From positions 62,001-126,000 of the forward strand of contig NZ_JTDW01000003.1 in the NCBI RefSeq assembly GCF_000943565.1: a DNA stretch of 64,000 nucleotides, written 5' to 3'. This stretch comes from Neotamlana sedimentorum (GTDB taxonomy: Bacteria > Bacteroidota > Bacteroidia > Flavobacteriales > Flavobacteriaceae). The translations under genes were made by a program, and so were the position numbers. Shown here in pieces: positions 13,900-23,109 of the stretch (positions within the stretch are counted from its first letter, which is position 1; each line of letters opens with the position of its first letter). Below the pieces are notes generated by a model. The model was not told where the DNA came from. It searched no databases and saw only the letters and a program-made list of their open reading frames with translations.

Positions 13900-16635
13900 A
13901 TGTCTAGAATAAAAAAATATACCACATATAATTACTTCATTTTATTAATATTTTTTGTCTTATTTGGGTGTAATGATAATGAAACGAAATTATATAAGAT
14001 AGGTTTTTCGCAATGCATTAGTAAAGATGATTGGAGAAAAGCAATGGATCATGAAATGCAAGTTGAAGCATCATTGCATACGGATATAAATTTAACTGTT
14101 TTTCAGGCGAATGAAAATATAGAGCTTCAAAAAAAACATATTGAATTCATGATAAATAATGGATTTGACGTTATTGTAATTTCGCCATTACGTCCAGAGC
14201 CATTGGTTCCTTTAGTAGAAAAAGCTTATGATAAAGGGATTCCTGTTATTATTGTTGATCGTAAAATTAATTCAGAAAAATTTACTGCTTTTGTTGGGGC
14301 AAATAACATAGATGTTGGTCGAAATGCTGCAAATTATATTGCTTCTCTAAACGAAAAAAAAGCCAATATTTTAGAAATTAAGGGAAGTGATAATTCTTCG
14401 CCAGTTATTGAACGCCATTTAGGGTTTCATAAAATTGTAAAAAGCGAAGCAAGTTTATCTGTTGTTCGTAGTGTTAAAGATGAAGAAATTGAACAACGAA
14501 TGCCTCAAATCTTAGATTCGTTAAGTGTGAAACCAATAAATTTTGTGTTTGCATTTAATGACGATATTGCCTACAATGCTTGGAAAATAGCAAAATCTAA
14601 AGGGCTAGAAAAAACCATTAAATTTATTGGCGTAGATGGCTTAAACGGCTCAAATAATGGTATAGATTTAGTGCAAAATGGAGTGTTATCGGCAACCATA
14701 CTATATCCAACAGGTGGTCATGAAGCCATAAAAATTGCAATGAAAATTTTGCGAAATGAAAATGTTCCAAAAAACAATAAGTTAAATACCACGATCATTG
14801 ATTATAGAAATGCCGAAATAATGAAAAACCAGTATGATAGAATCAATAAACATCAGAATGACATAGAAATACAACAAGATAGAATTAAAAAACAGGAACA
14901 AACCTATTCAACTCAAAGTAATATTTTAAAAGTACTCTTGGGGTTATTAATTATTAGTGTGCTTTTGGCAGCATTTAGTATTTATTCAGCATATAATATA
15001 AAAAAGAAAAAACGTGAGTTGGAAATCCGTAATAAAAAAATAACGGTTCAACGTAACCAAATTAAGAAAATAGCAAAAGAGGTTAAAATTAGTAACGACG
15101 CCAGAGTTAATTTTTTTACAGGATTGTCCCATGAGTTTAAAACACCTATTACATTAATTTTATCTTCAATAGAATCATTAGCAGAAAACAAAGCAATAAA
15201 GGATAGTAAGCTTTTAAGCGAAGTGGGGTTAATATTTAATAACTCTAAACGATTGTTGCGATTGATTAACCAACTGCTTGATTTTAGAAAGGTTGAAGAT
15301 CGTAAGTTTATATTAAGAGCGTCAAAAACAAATTTGTATCAATTTTCAAATATCATTTTCAAAGATTTTGAACGCGAAGCACAAAGGCGTAACATTAATT
15401 TCACACTAAGCACCAATAATGAAGATTTATCGGTTTATATAGATAGAAATTTAATGGATAAGGTGTATTTTAATTTACTGTCCAATGCTTTTAAATTCAC
15501 CCCTAATAATGGGGAAATCTCAATAGAAATTCAAGATAAACCAGATAGTAATTTTGTCAAAATTCATTTTAAGGATTCTGGAATTGGCATTCCTAAGAAG
15601 GAAATGGATAATGTGTTTCTTGCTTTTTTTCAAGGTTCAAACAATAATAAAGCAAGCTCTGGAATAGGTTTGCATTTATCGAAAGAATTTATCGAAATGC
15701 ATAAAGGTTCAATTGAGGTTATCTCAAAACATGGAGCAGAATTTATAATTTCCCTATATAAGGATAAAGCCCATTTGAGTTCCGATGAAATTATTTATGA
15801 GGCCGATATGGTCGATAGTTCACTTTTAAATTCTAATTTAGATTATGAAGACGACAGTTTTACCGAACCATTAGTTGTGAATGATGAAGATAACTATTCG
15901 GTTTTAGTAATTGAAGATAACCTCGATTTAGTGAAATTTTTGAGAACAAAGTTATCGGCAGAGTATACGGTGCACTTTTCAGATGGCACAAACGCTATTG
16001 AAAAGGCGCTTGAAATTATACCCGACATTATTTTATGCGATATAAACTTACCCGAAAAAAGTGGCTTTGATATTTGTGAGATTTTGAAGAAAGATTTAAG
16101 AACGTCCCACATTCCCACAATCATTTTAACAGCTTTAAATAATAAAGAATCTTATATTAAAGGTTTGGAATCTGGAGCAGATTTATTCCTAACCAAACCA
16201 TTTAGCTTTGCCATTTTAGCACAGTCTATAAAAACGCTTATTTATAATCGAGAAAAACTTAGATACTACTTTGTAAATAACGTTCATAGTATAGACGATT
16301 CAAGCAGTTTTGGATCTATGGAACAACAATTTGTTTCTGATTTGAATAAAATAATAAATAAGAACATAGACAATTCTAAATTTTCTGTTGAAAATTTAGC
16401 AAACGATCTAAATATATCTCGAATTCAGCTTTACAGAAAAATGAAAGCCATAATGGGTGTAAACATTAGCGACTATATTCAAAATATTCGATTGGAAAAA
16501 GCAAAAAACATGCTAATCAATACGCCATTAACAATATCGGAAATAGCCTATGCTACCGGATTTTCTTCTCCAAATTACTTTTCCACAAGCTTCAAAAACA
16601 AATTCAATAAATCGCCTAAAGCTTTTAGAGGATAA
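13900..16635 (+). CDS. Hybrid two-component regulator with periplasmic sugar-binding sensor (fructan locus)
   Basis: A 911-residue inner-membrane sensor-regulator. After an N-terminal signal/anchor (FILLIFFVLFGC), residues about 30-310 form a LacI/ribose-binding-protein-like sensor (GFSQCISKDDWRKAM, FDVIVISPLRPEPLVPLVEK, VDRKINSEKFTAFVGA). A membrane helix lies near 345-370. The kinase has its phosphorylated His411 in GLSHEFKTP, with ATP-binding motifs NLLSNAFKF and DSGIGIP. The receiver has Asp714 in ILCDINLP. An AraC-type DNA-binding domain ends the chain. This is the BT1754 type of Bacteroides, whose sensor binds free fructose. The genes downstream (porter, GH32, SusCD, fructokinase) fit fructose or fructan sensing. 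The role is inferred by homology and neighbourhood. Confidence 0.9.
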   Translation: MSRIKKYTTYNYFILLIFFVLFGCNDNETKLYKIGFSQCISKDDWRKAMDHEMQVEASLHTDINLTVFQANENIELQKKHIEFMINNGFDVIVISPLRPEPLVPLVEKAYDKGIPVIIVDRKINSEKFTAFVGANNIDVGRNAANYIASLNEKKANILEIKGSDNSSPVIERHLGFHKIVKSEASLSVVRSVKDEEIEQRMPQILDSLSVKPINFVFAFNDDIAYNAWKIAKSKGLEKTIKFIGVDGLNGSNNGIDLVQNGVLSATILYPTGGHEAIKIAMKILRNENVPKNNKLNTTIIDYRNAEIMKNQYDRINKHQNDIEIQQDRIKKQEQTYSTQSNILKVLLGLLIISVLLAAFSIYSAYNIKKKKRELEIRNKKITVQRNQIKKIAKEVKISNDARVNFFTGLSHEFKTPITLILSSIESLAENKAIKDSKLLSEVGLIFNNSKRLLRLINQLLDFRKVEDRKFILRASKTNLYQFSNIIFKDFEREAQRRNINFTLSTNNEDLSVYIDRNLMDKVYFNLLSNAFKFTPNNGEISIEIQDKPDSNFVKIHFKDSGIGIPKKEMDNVFLAFFQGSNNNKASSGIGLHLSKEFIEMHKGSIEVISKHGAEFIISLYKDKAHLSSDEIIYEADMVDSSLLNSNLDYEDDSFTEPLVVNDEDNYSVLVIEDNLDLVKFLRTKLSAEYTVHFSDGTNAIEKALEIIPDIILCDINLPEKSGFDICEILKKDLRTSHIPTIILTALNNKESYIKGLESGADLFLTKPFSFAILAQSIKTLIYNREKLRYYFVNNVHSIDDSSSFGSMEQQFVSDLNKIINKNIDNSKFSVENLANDLNISRIQLYRKMKAIMGVNISDYIQNIRLEKAKNMLINTPLTISEIAYATGFSSPNYFSTSFKNKFNKSPKAFRG

Positions 16636-16792
16636 CTAGAGGCAGCTTTTATCTTATTATTACAGTGCATAATAATAAAAAACACATATATATTTTTGTG
16701 ATTTTATCATTTTTATAGTCAATTAATAGTCTTATTGTTGATTATTATGGGTGTTTTTTATGAAATTCACAACTTTTTTAGTTAATTATAGG

Positions 16793-16828
16793 TAACATTT
16801 TTGAACATAGTATGTAACAATTTTGAAT
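16793..16828 (+). promoter_or_regulatory. Direct repeat pair, candidate regulator operator
   Basis: TAACATTTTTGAAC (16793-16806) and TAACAATTTTGAAT (16815-16828) are 22 bases apart start to start, two helical turns, as AraC-type proteins prefer. An exact copy of the second is at 16907-16920. The repeats are seen; binding by the upstream hybrid regulator is inferred. Confidence 0.5.
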
Positions 16829-16906
16829 CTCTTAATTATTTGTTAAAACTTAAAAAATACTTAAATAACTGATAACGAGTATATTATGTTAATTTAGATG
16901 ATTACT

Positions 16907-16920
16907 TAACAATTTTGAAT
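16907..16920 (+). promoter_or_regulatory. Third TAACAATTTTGAAT copy next to the promoter
   Basis: An exact 14-base copy of the repeat at 16815-16828. It ends 3 bases before the -33-like TTTG, a position suited to an activator that touches RNA polymerase. Confidence 0.5.
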
Positions 16921-16923
16921 TCA

Positions 16924-16953
16924 TTTGATACATATCTAAAAGCCATATCTGTG
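16924..16953 (+). promoter_or_regulatory. Candidate fructan operon promoter
   Basis: TTTG at 16924-16927 and TATCTGTG at 16946-16953 (one mismatch to TANNTTTG) are separated by 18 bases, fitting the Bacteroidota -33/-7 consensus. The porter ATG follows after 45 bases. Confidence 0.45.
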
Positions 16954-16998
16954 CTTTCAATCTAAATTGCAACTAGCTAAACTAAATACCACCACCAC

Positions 16999-18315
16999 AT
17001 GAACAAAAAAATACTAATATGGTCCATTACTGCAGCTTTGGCTGGTTTTCTTTTTGGATTTGATACTGTAGTCATCTCGGGTGCAGAAAAGAAGTTACAA
17101 TTATTATGGGGGTCTTCAGATATGTTCCATGGTGTAGTTGTAATAGGTATGGCATTATGGGGTACGGTAATTGGTGCTTTTTTTGGAGGTATACCTACTA
17201 ATAAATTAGGACGTAAAAATACTTTAATATGGATTGGTGTTTTATATACCATTTCCGCAATAGGATCTGCTCTTTCTAATGATCCCATAACTTTTGCAGT
17301 ATTCAGATTTATAGGCGGCTTGGGGGTTGGAGCGTCAACCATTGCAGCTCCGGCTTATATCTCAGAAATAGCGCCCGCAAAAGACCGAGGCAAATTAGTT
17401 GGTTTATACCAGTTCAATATTGTATTTGGTATCCTTATTGCTTTTTTATCGAATTACTTATTAAACAATATAGGTGAAAATGCATGGCGATGGATGGTTG
17501 GTATTGAAGCCGTTCCTGCGGCAATCTATACAGTCTTTGCTTGTACAATACCTAAAAGTCCAAGATGGTTGTTAACTAAATTTAGAAATAGTGAAGCCAT
17601 AGGTGTATTAAAAATTATAAATCCCGATCAAGATCCAGAAAAACTCATGTTAGAGATTAAGGACGAGATGGAAAACACCATACCTAATGAAAATATATTT
17701 TTAAAGAAGTATAGGTTTCCTTTAGTGCTTGCATTTTTAATTGCTTTTTTTAATCAATTATCAGGAATCAATGCATTACTTTATTATGCTCCTAGAATTT
17801 TAACAGAAGCAGGTCTTGCCGAAAGTTCAGCACTTTTAAGCAGCATAGGTGTAGGTGTTACGAACTTAATTTTCACACTCTTAGGGATTTTTCTAATTGA
17901 TAGATTAGGAAGAAAACAGCTTATGTACATTTGTTCATTTGGTTATATAATCTCATTGAGTTTAGTTTCCGCTGCTTTCTTTTTTAGTTGGGAAGGTAGC
18001 TTAATGCCCATATTTCTGTTCATGTTTATAGCCGCACATGCTATAGGTCAAGGTACAGTGATATGGGTGTTTATTTCAGAAATTTTCCCCAATCATTTAA
18101 GAGGCTCGGGGCAATCCTTTGGCAGTTCGGTACATTGGGTATTGGCAGCGGTTGTACCTTCTTTAGTCCCTGTACTATTTTCTACAATAGGGGCAGGTAT
18201 GGTTTTTCTCTTTTTTGCCATCATGATGGGATTCCAGTTACTCTTTGTAATATTTATGATGCCAGAAACGAAAGGGATTACTTTAGAAGAATTAAGTAAA
18301 AAACTAATTAAATAA
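16999..18315 (+). CDS. Sugar porter of the major facilitator superfamily (fructose uptake)
   Basis: A 438-residue inner-membrane protein with 12 predicted helices. It has the sugar-porter signatures NKLGRKNTL in loop 2-3, 'FRFIGGLGVGASTIAAPAYI' with following SEIAPAKDRGKLVG, DRLGRKQ in loop 8-9, and the terminal PETKGITLEEL. The family (SP, TC 2.A.1.1) moves monosaccharides with protons. In the comparable Bacteroides locus the transporter carries fructose. The gene heads an operon in which GH32 begins 10 bases later and SusC 12 bases after that. I infer import of fructose released in the periplasm. Confidence 0.88.
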   Translation: MNKKILIWSITAALAGFLFGFDTVVISGAEKKLQLLWGSSDMFHGVVVIGMALWGTVIGAFFGGIPTNKLGRKNTLIWIGVLYTISAIGSALSNDPITFAVFRFIGGLGVGASTIAAPAYISEIAPAKDRGKLVGLYQFNIVFGILIAFLSNYLLNNIGENAWRWMVGIEAVPAAIYTVFACTIPKSPRWLLTKFRNSEAIGVLKIINPDQDPEKLMLEIKDEMENTIPNENIFLKKYRFPLVLAFLIAFFNQLSGINALLYYAPRILTEAGLAESSALLSSIGVGVTNLIFTLLGIFLIDRLGRKQLMYICSFGYIISLSLVSAAFFFSWEGSLMPIFLFMFIAAHAIGQGTVIWVFISEIFPNHLRGSGQSFGSSVHWVLAAVVPSLVPVLFSTIGAGMVFLFFAIMMGFQLLFVIFMMPETKGITLEELSKKLIK

Positions 18316-18325
18316 GATATATAAA

Positions 18326-19933
18326 ATGAAAACCTTAATCAAATCCAATTTAGTTGTAATGCTTATGGTTGTATCCTTTCTTATAGGATGTAAAGGTAAA
18401 GCAGAAAAGAATCAAAATATTGATAAAGTAGAGCAGGTATCATATTCGGAAGAAGAACTATACCGTCCAAACTTTCATTTCACTCCAAAAAAAGCGTGGA
18501 TGAATGACCCAAACGGTATGTTTTATTATAACGGTTACTATCATTTATACTTTCAATACCATCCAGAAAGTAGCGTTTGGGGGCCTATGCATTGGGGACA
18601 TGCAACTAGTACCGATATGATTACTTGGAATGAGCAACCTATAGCCATTTACCCAGATGAATTAGGGACTATTTTTTCAGGAAGTGCGGTAGTTGATATA
18701 GGCAATACCTCCGGTTTTGGTAAAGTAAGCAAAGCTGCACCAATTGTAGCCATTTATACAAGCTCAAAAAAATTGGAAGGCAATGATAACTGGAAACAAA
18801 CCCAAAGCATAGCCTATAGTCATGATGAAGGCAAAACCTTTACTAAATATGATAACAACCCGGTTATAGATAATTCTAATATCAAAGATTTTAGAGATCC
18901 AAAAGTAATGTGGGATGAAGAACGCAATAAATGGGTAATGGTTCTTGCTGCTGGAGATAAAATTATGTTTTACGATTCTAAAGATTTAAAAAACTGGAAT
19001 TTGCTGTCTGATTTCGGACAAGGAATTGGCGGGCACGGTGGCGTTTGGGAATGTCCGGATTTATTCAAATTACCTGTTCTGGGAACAGAAGAATCTAAAT
19101 GGGTACTTTTTGTAAGTATAAATCCTGGAGGCCCTAATGGAGGTAGTGCTACCCAATATTTTATTGGAGATTTTGATGGAACAAAGTTTACTATGGATAA
19201 AGAATTTGAAACCGCACTAAACAAAGAACATAATTATTGGATAGATTTTGGTAGAGATAATTATGCAGGGGTGTCATGGTCCAATGCCACTAGAAAAGAT
19301 GGTAGCAAACTTATACTAGGCTGGATGTCAAATTGGGATTATGCTCAAGTTGTTCCTACCGAAACTTGGCGAAGTGCCATGACCATAGCTAGAAAAGTAC
19401 AGCTGCAAAAAAATGATAATGGTTATAGGTTGTTAATTAACCCCGTAGAAGAATTAACAAATTATCGTAGCACAAAGTATAAAAAGGAAAATATAGTTGT
19501 TAAAAACGATACAAAAATTATAGATTCTAAAACCATTGATTTGGCTAGCGCTGAAATTCAATTTAATATTTCAAATTTAAAAGAAGAAGGATTCACTTTT
19601 AACCTTACCAATAAACAAGGAGATACATTGTCCTTTGGATATAACCATACAGATAAAAACTTTTTTATAGACAGAAGAAAATCCGGAAAACGAGATTTTT
19701 CAGAGAAGTTTGCTAATCATGTTTCCATTGCCAAAAGAACTTCGATTAGTGCGGACTTAAAAGGCACAATCATTCTTGATAAAACCTCTATAGAAATATT
19801 TTTTGATAACGGAGAAACCGTAATGACAGAAATATTTTTTCCAAATGCACCTTTTAATAAACTAAGTATTAAACCAAACCATCAAGAATTCGTTCTTGAT
19901 AATATTGAAGCAAATAAACTAAATTTTAACTAA
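18326..19933 (+). CDS. GH32 fructanase/levanase-type lipoprotein
   Basis: A 535-residue glycoside hydrolase family 32 enzyme that cleaves beta-fructosyl bonds of levan, inulin or sucrose. The N-terminal MLMVVSFLIGCKGK is a lipoprotein signal, so it is anchored to a membrane in the envelope. The five-blade propeller carries the nucleophile Asp61 in WMNDPNG, the stabiliser Asp191 in FRDPKV and the acid/base Glu242 in WECPDLF. A C-terminal beta-sandwich ends the chain. The length fits exo-acting members, but exo versus endo action and linkage cannot be read reliably. It is the only GH32 in the locus. Confidence 0.93.
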   Translation: MKTLIKSNLVVMLMVVSFLIGCKGKAEKNQNIDKVEQVSYSEEELYRPNFHFTPKKAWMNDPNGMFYYNGYYHLYFQYHPESSVWGPMHWGHATSTDMITWNEQPIAIYPDELGTIFSGSAVVDIGNTSGFGKVSKAAPIVAIYTSSKKLEGNDNWKQTQSIAYSHDEGKTFTKYDNNPVIDNSNIKDFRDPKVMWDEERNKWVMVLAAGDKIMFYDSKDLKNWNLLSDFGQGIGGHGGVWECPDLFKLPVLGTEESKWVLFVSINPGGPNGGSATQYFIGDFDGTKFTMDKEFETALNKEHNYWIDFGRDNYAGVSWSNATRKDGSKLILGWMSNWDYAQVVPTETWRSAMTIARKVQLQKNDNGYRLLINPVEELTNYRSTKYKKENIVVKNDTKIIDSKTIDLASAEIQFNISNLKEEGFTFNLTNKQGDTLSFGYNHTDKNFFIDRRKSGKRDFSEKFANHVSIAKRTSISADLKGTIILDKTSIEIFFDNGETVMTEIFFPNAPFNKLSIKPNHQEFVLDNIEANKLNFN

Positions 19934-19945
19934 AACTAAATTATT

Positions 19946-22900
19946 ATGAAATGTAAAAAACTCTTTTTATTAACGCTGTTTGCGCTATTGAGCATTGTTG
20001 TTCAAGCTCAAATTAGTGGTACCGTTACAGACCAAGCCGATGGTATGCCACTACCTGGAGTGTCCATTTTAGTATCTGGAACCACCCAAGGTACAGCAAC
20101 AGATTTTGACGGAAATTATACACTAGAAAATGTAAGTGGTAATGCCACTTTAGTGTTTAGTTATATAGGCTATAAAACTCAAGAAATACAAGTGAATAAC
20201 CGTTCTGTTATAGATATATCTTTGGTTGCTGATGCAGCACAACTTGAAGAAATAGTTGTAACAGGATATTCTAGAGAGCGTAAAGTAGATGTTACTGGGG
20301 CTATTACCGTGGTAGAACTTGGACCCACTGAGGGTGTTAGTATGAGTTCTGGTAGTGCTATTCAAGGGTTGCAAGGGCGTGTGCCAGGTGTTTTTATCGA
20401 AAAATCTGGAGATCCTACAGGAGCTAGTAGCAATATTTTAATTCGCGGAGCTACCACATTAGGAAATAATGATCCGTTGTTTGTTATAGACGGTGTTCCA
20501 ACAGTAAGACAAGATGTATTCTCAAGTATTAATCCCAGTACTATAGAGTCGGTTCAAGTACTTAAAGATGCATCGGCTTCTTCTCTTTATGGTGCTCGTG
20601 CAGGTAACGGGGTAATTATTGTTACTACTAAAAATAGTGCAAAGGCTGCTGGTGGCGAAAAATTCAAAGTAAGTATAAATTCTAATATATCGGTACTTTC
20701 TGAGAAGCAACAACGTTATGATATGCTTAATGCTCAACAAAGAGGGGAAGTGTTATGGCAAGCTTCGGTAAACGACAATTCAGATCCTAATTCAGGATAT
20801 GGTGAAATATATAATTTTGACTGGAACGGAGATTTTAATAACCCTGTTTTAAACAGTGTTACCGTACAGCCATTTGTTGGAGGAGATACTAATGTTCCTG
20901 CAGGTGATACAGATTGGCAAGATGAAACTTATCAAACAGGTTATGTATATAACAACGAAATATCTGTTTCTGGAGGTACAGATAATTCTTTCCATTTGCT
21001 AAACGTTGGACATTTAAGAAATACAGGTATTTTAAAATACACAGGGTATGAGAGAATTTCTGCAAAATTAAATTCTAATTTTAATTTATTTAATAATAGA
21101 TTAAGGGTTGGGGTTAATACGCAAATGTTCACATCCGACGAAACTTTGGCCTCTCCAGATGTTGGTAGTGCACCTACACCTGGTTTAGCAATTTCTTTAG
21201 CACCAACCTTACCAGTTTATGATGCTGATGGTAATTTTGCAGGCCCTTTAGGTTCGGGCTATTCTGATAGAAATAATTCTGTTTTAATGCAGTATATAAA
21301 CCGTTGGGATAACACCGATAGAACAACCTTTTTTGGAAATATATGGGGTGAATTTGATATAATTGAAAATTTAACTTTTAGAACAAGTTTAGGTTTAGAT
21401 TATAACGACTACCATAGAAAAGATATTGAAACAAAAGTTAGTAATGGATTCATTACAAGAAGTAACAATAGGCTGATACATGATACTAGTAAATTTACCA
21501 GTTTAGTTTTTACAAATACACTAAACTATCAACTGGATATTAATGACAAACATAAAATTGGTGTATTACTAGGAACAGAATCTATACAAGATGATTTTCA
21601 GAGTGTTAGTGCGCAAGCAGATGGTTTTGCGGTTGAGACTGAATCATTCTTTCAGTTAGATGCAGCCACTGGCGCTAGAACCAATTCAGGCTCATCAACA
21701 GGAAGTCGTTTATTGTCGCAATTTGGTAAAATTAATTATGGTTATGAAGACAGATATTTGGCTTCTTTTACATTGCGTCGCGATGGGTCTTCCAGATTTG
21801 GACCAGATAACAGATATGGTGTTTTTCCAGCAGCTACTGTTGGTTGGAGAATTAGTAACGAAGAATTTTGGAAAGATAATGATATTGTAAACTCATTAAA
21901 ATTTAGAGCCGGTTATGGTGAAGTAGGTAACCAAACCATAGGCGACGTAGCGCGTTTCGGATTGTTTGAATCTAGATATGGTGCAAATCAATTACAAGCT
22001 ACCGGAGATACATTCTTCTTTAATACATTTTATAATGTTGGTACAGCTTACGACTTAAACGGAAATAACACAGGTAATTTACCCTCCGGATTTGTGTCTA
22101 TTCAAGCAGCAAATTCTGGCTTAAAATGGGAGACTACTAAAGAAATTAACCTTGGTATTGATTTTACGTTGTTTAATAATGTAGTTGGGTCTTTTGACTA
22201 TTTTACAAGAGAAACATCAGATATTTTAACAATACCACCAATTGCATCAGCAATCGGTGAAGGCCAACTGCGAACATTAAATGGAGCTACAACCGAAGTG
22301 AAGGGTTGGGAGCTAGCATTAGGTTATTCAAAAACATTTGATAACGGTTTATCGCTTACCGTAGCAACCAATTTTGGTTCTTTTAAAGATGAAATTACCG
22401 AATTACCTGCTGAAGTTGTATCTGCTTTTCCAGGAACTGTAGATAATTCTATTATTGGTCATTCACAGTTTTCAATATTTGGCTATAAATCAGATGGTTT
22501 GTTTCAAAGTCAAGCCGATGTAGATTCAAGTCCAACACAAGTTCCTGCAGGACGACCAGGAGGAATTAAATTTAAAGATTTAGACGGTAACGGAAGTGTG
22601 GGTGTTGAAGATAGAGATTTCCTTGGAACAACTCTACCAGACCTTGAGTATGGTATTAGAATTGATTTAGCGTACAAAAATTTCGACTTGTCGTTATTTG
22701 GATCTGGGGTAACTGGAAGAATAGGGCAAGACCCGTATATATTTTGGAATAATTTTGTACAAGGCAGGGAAAATGCCGGACTTGGTGTACTAGATGCATG
22801 GACACCAACCAATACAAATACCGATGTTCCAGCATTGACACTTGCGAATAATGATAATAGGGTTTCAGATTATTTGTTTAGAAATAACTCTTATTTTAAA

Positions 22901-23107
22901 TTAAGAAACCTTCAATTAGGATATTCACTTTCAGAAGACTTAATAGAAAATTGGGCAGGTATGTCCAGCTGTAGAATTTATTTTCAAGGAGAAAATCTAT
23001 TCTGGTTTACTCCAAGCGATTACATAGGTGCAGATCCTGAGCGTACAGATGTAAATAGAATTCCGGTTCCTACAACGCTGTCTTTAGGTCTTAACATTAA
23101 CTTTTAA
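19946..23107 (+). CDS. susC: SusC-type TonB-dependent outer-membrane transporter (fructan locus)
   Basis: A 1053-residue outer-membrane transporter. A signal peptide (residues 1-22, ending VVQAQ) is followed by a carboxypeptidase-regulatory-like domain (ISGTVTDQADGMPLPGVSIL, about 23-100), a TonB box region (LEEIVVTGYS), the plug (LRGATTLGNNDP-type region, IESVQVLKDASASSLYGARA) and a long beta-barrel ending NINF. With the SusD partner 2 bases downstream it would import fructo-oligosaccharides cut at the cell surface, in a TonB-energised step. The gene lies 12 bases after GH32 in the same operon. The substrate is inferred from GH32, the fructokinase and the regulator. Confidence 0.93.
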   Translation: MKCKKLFLLTLFALLSIVVQAQISGTVTDQADGMPLPGVSILVSGTTQGTATDFDGNYTLENVSGNATLVFSYIGYKTQEIQVNNRSVIDISLVADAAQLEEIVVTGYSRERKVDVTGAITVVELGPTEGVSMSSGSAIQGLQGRVPGVFIEKSGDPTGASSNILIRGATTLGNNDPLFVIDGVPTVRQDVFSSINPSTIESVQVLKDASASSLYGARAGNGVIIVTTKNSAKAAGGEKFKVSINSNISVLSEKQQRYDMLNAQQRGEVLWQASVNDNSDPNSGYGEIYNFDWNGDFNNPVLNSVTVQPFVGGDTNVPAGDTDWQDETYQTGYVYNNEISVSGGTDNSFHLLNVGHLRNTGILKYTGYERISAKLNSNFNLFNNRLRVGVNTQMFTSDETLASPDVGSAPTPGLAISLAPTLPVYDADGNFAGPLGSGYSDRNNSVLMQYINRWDNTDRTTFFGNIWGEFDIIENLTFRTSLGLDYNDYHRKDIETKVSNGFITRSNNRLIHDTSKFTSLVFTNTLNYQLDINDKHKIGVLLGTESIQDDFQSVSAQADGFAVETESFFQLDAATGARTNSGSSTGSRLLSQFGKINYGYEDRYLASFTLRRDGSSRFGPDNRYGVFPAATVGWRISNEEFWKDNDIVNSLKFRAGYGEVGNQTIGDVARFGLFESRYGANQLQATGDTFFFNTFYNVGTAYDLNGNNTGNLPSGFVSIQAANSGLKWETTKEINLGIDFTLFNNVVGSFDYFTRETSDILTIPPIASAIGEGQLRTLNGATTEVKGWELALGYSKTFDNGLSLTVATNFGSFKDEITELPAEVVSAFPGTVDNSIIGHSQFSIFGYKSDGLFQSQADVDSSPTQVPAGRPGGIKFKDLDGNGSVGVEDRDFLGTTLPDLEYGIRIDLAYKNFDLSLFGSGVTGRIGQDPYIFWNNFVQGRENAGLGVLDAWTPTNTNTDVPALTLANNDNRVSDYLFRNNSYFKLRNLQLGYSLSEDLIENWAGMSSCRIYFQGENLFWFTPSDYIGADPERTDVNRIPVPTTLSLGLNINF

Positions 23108-23109
23108 AA

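Larger units (their letters stand above)
16636..16998. other. Intergenic control region of the fructan operon
   Basis: There are 363 bases without a gene between the regulator and the porter. It contains three related direct repeats and a promoter-like pair (listed separately). This is where the AraC-type output domain of the upstream regulator would be expected to bind. Confidence 0.6.

Noticed and set aside
20150-22841. Several antisense frames within the fructan susC gene
   Set aside because: They have no start context or recognisable domains and mirror the coding strand's composition.
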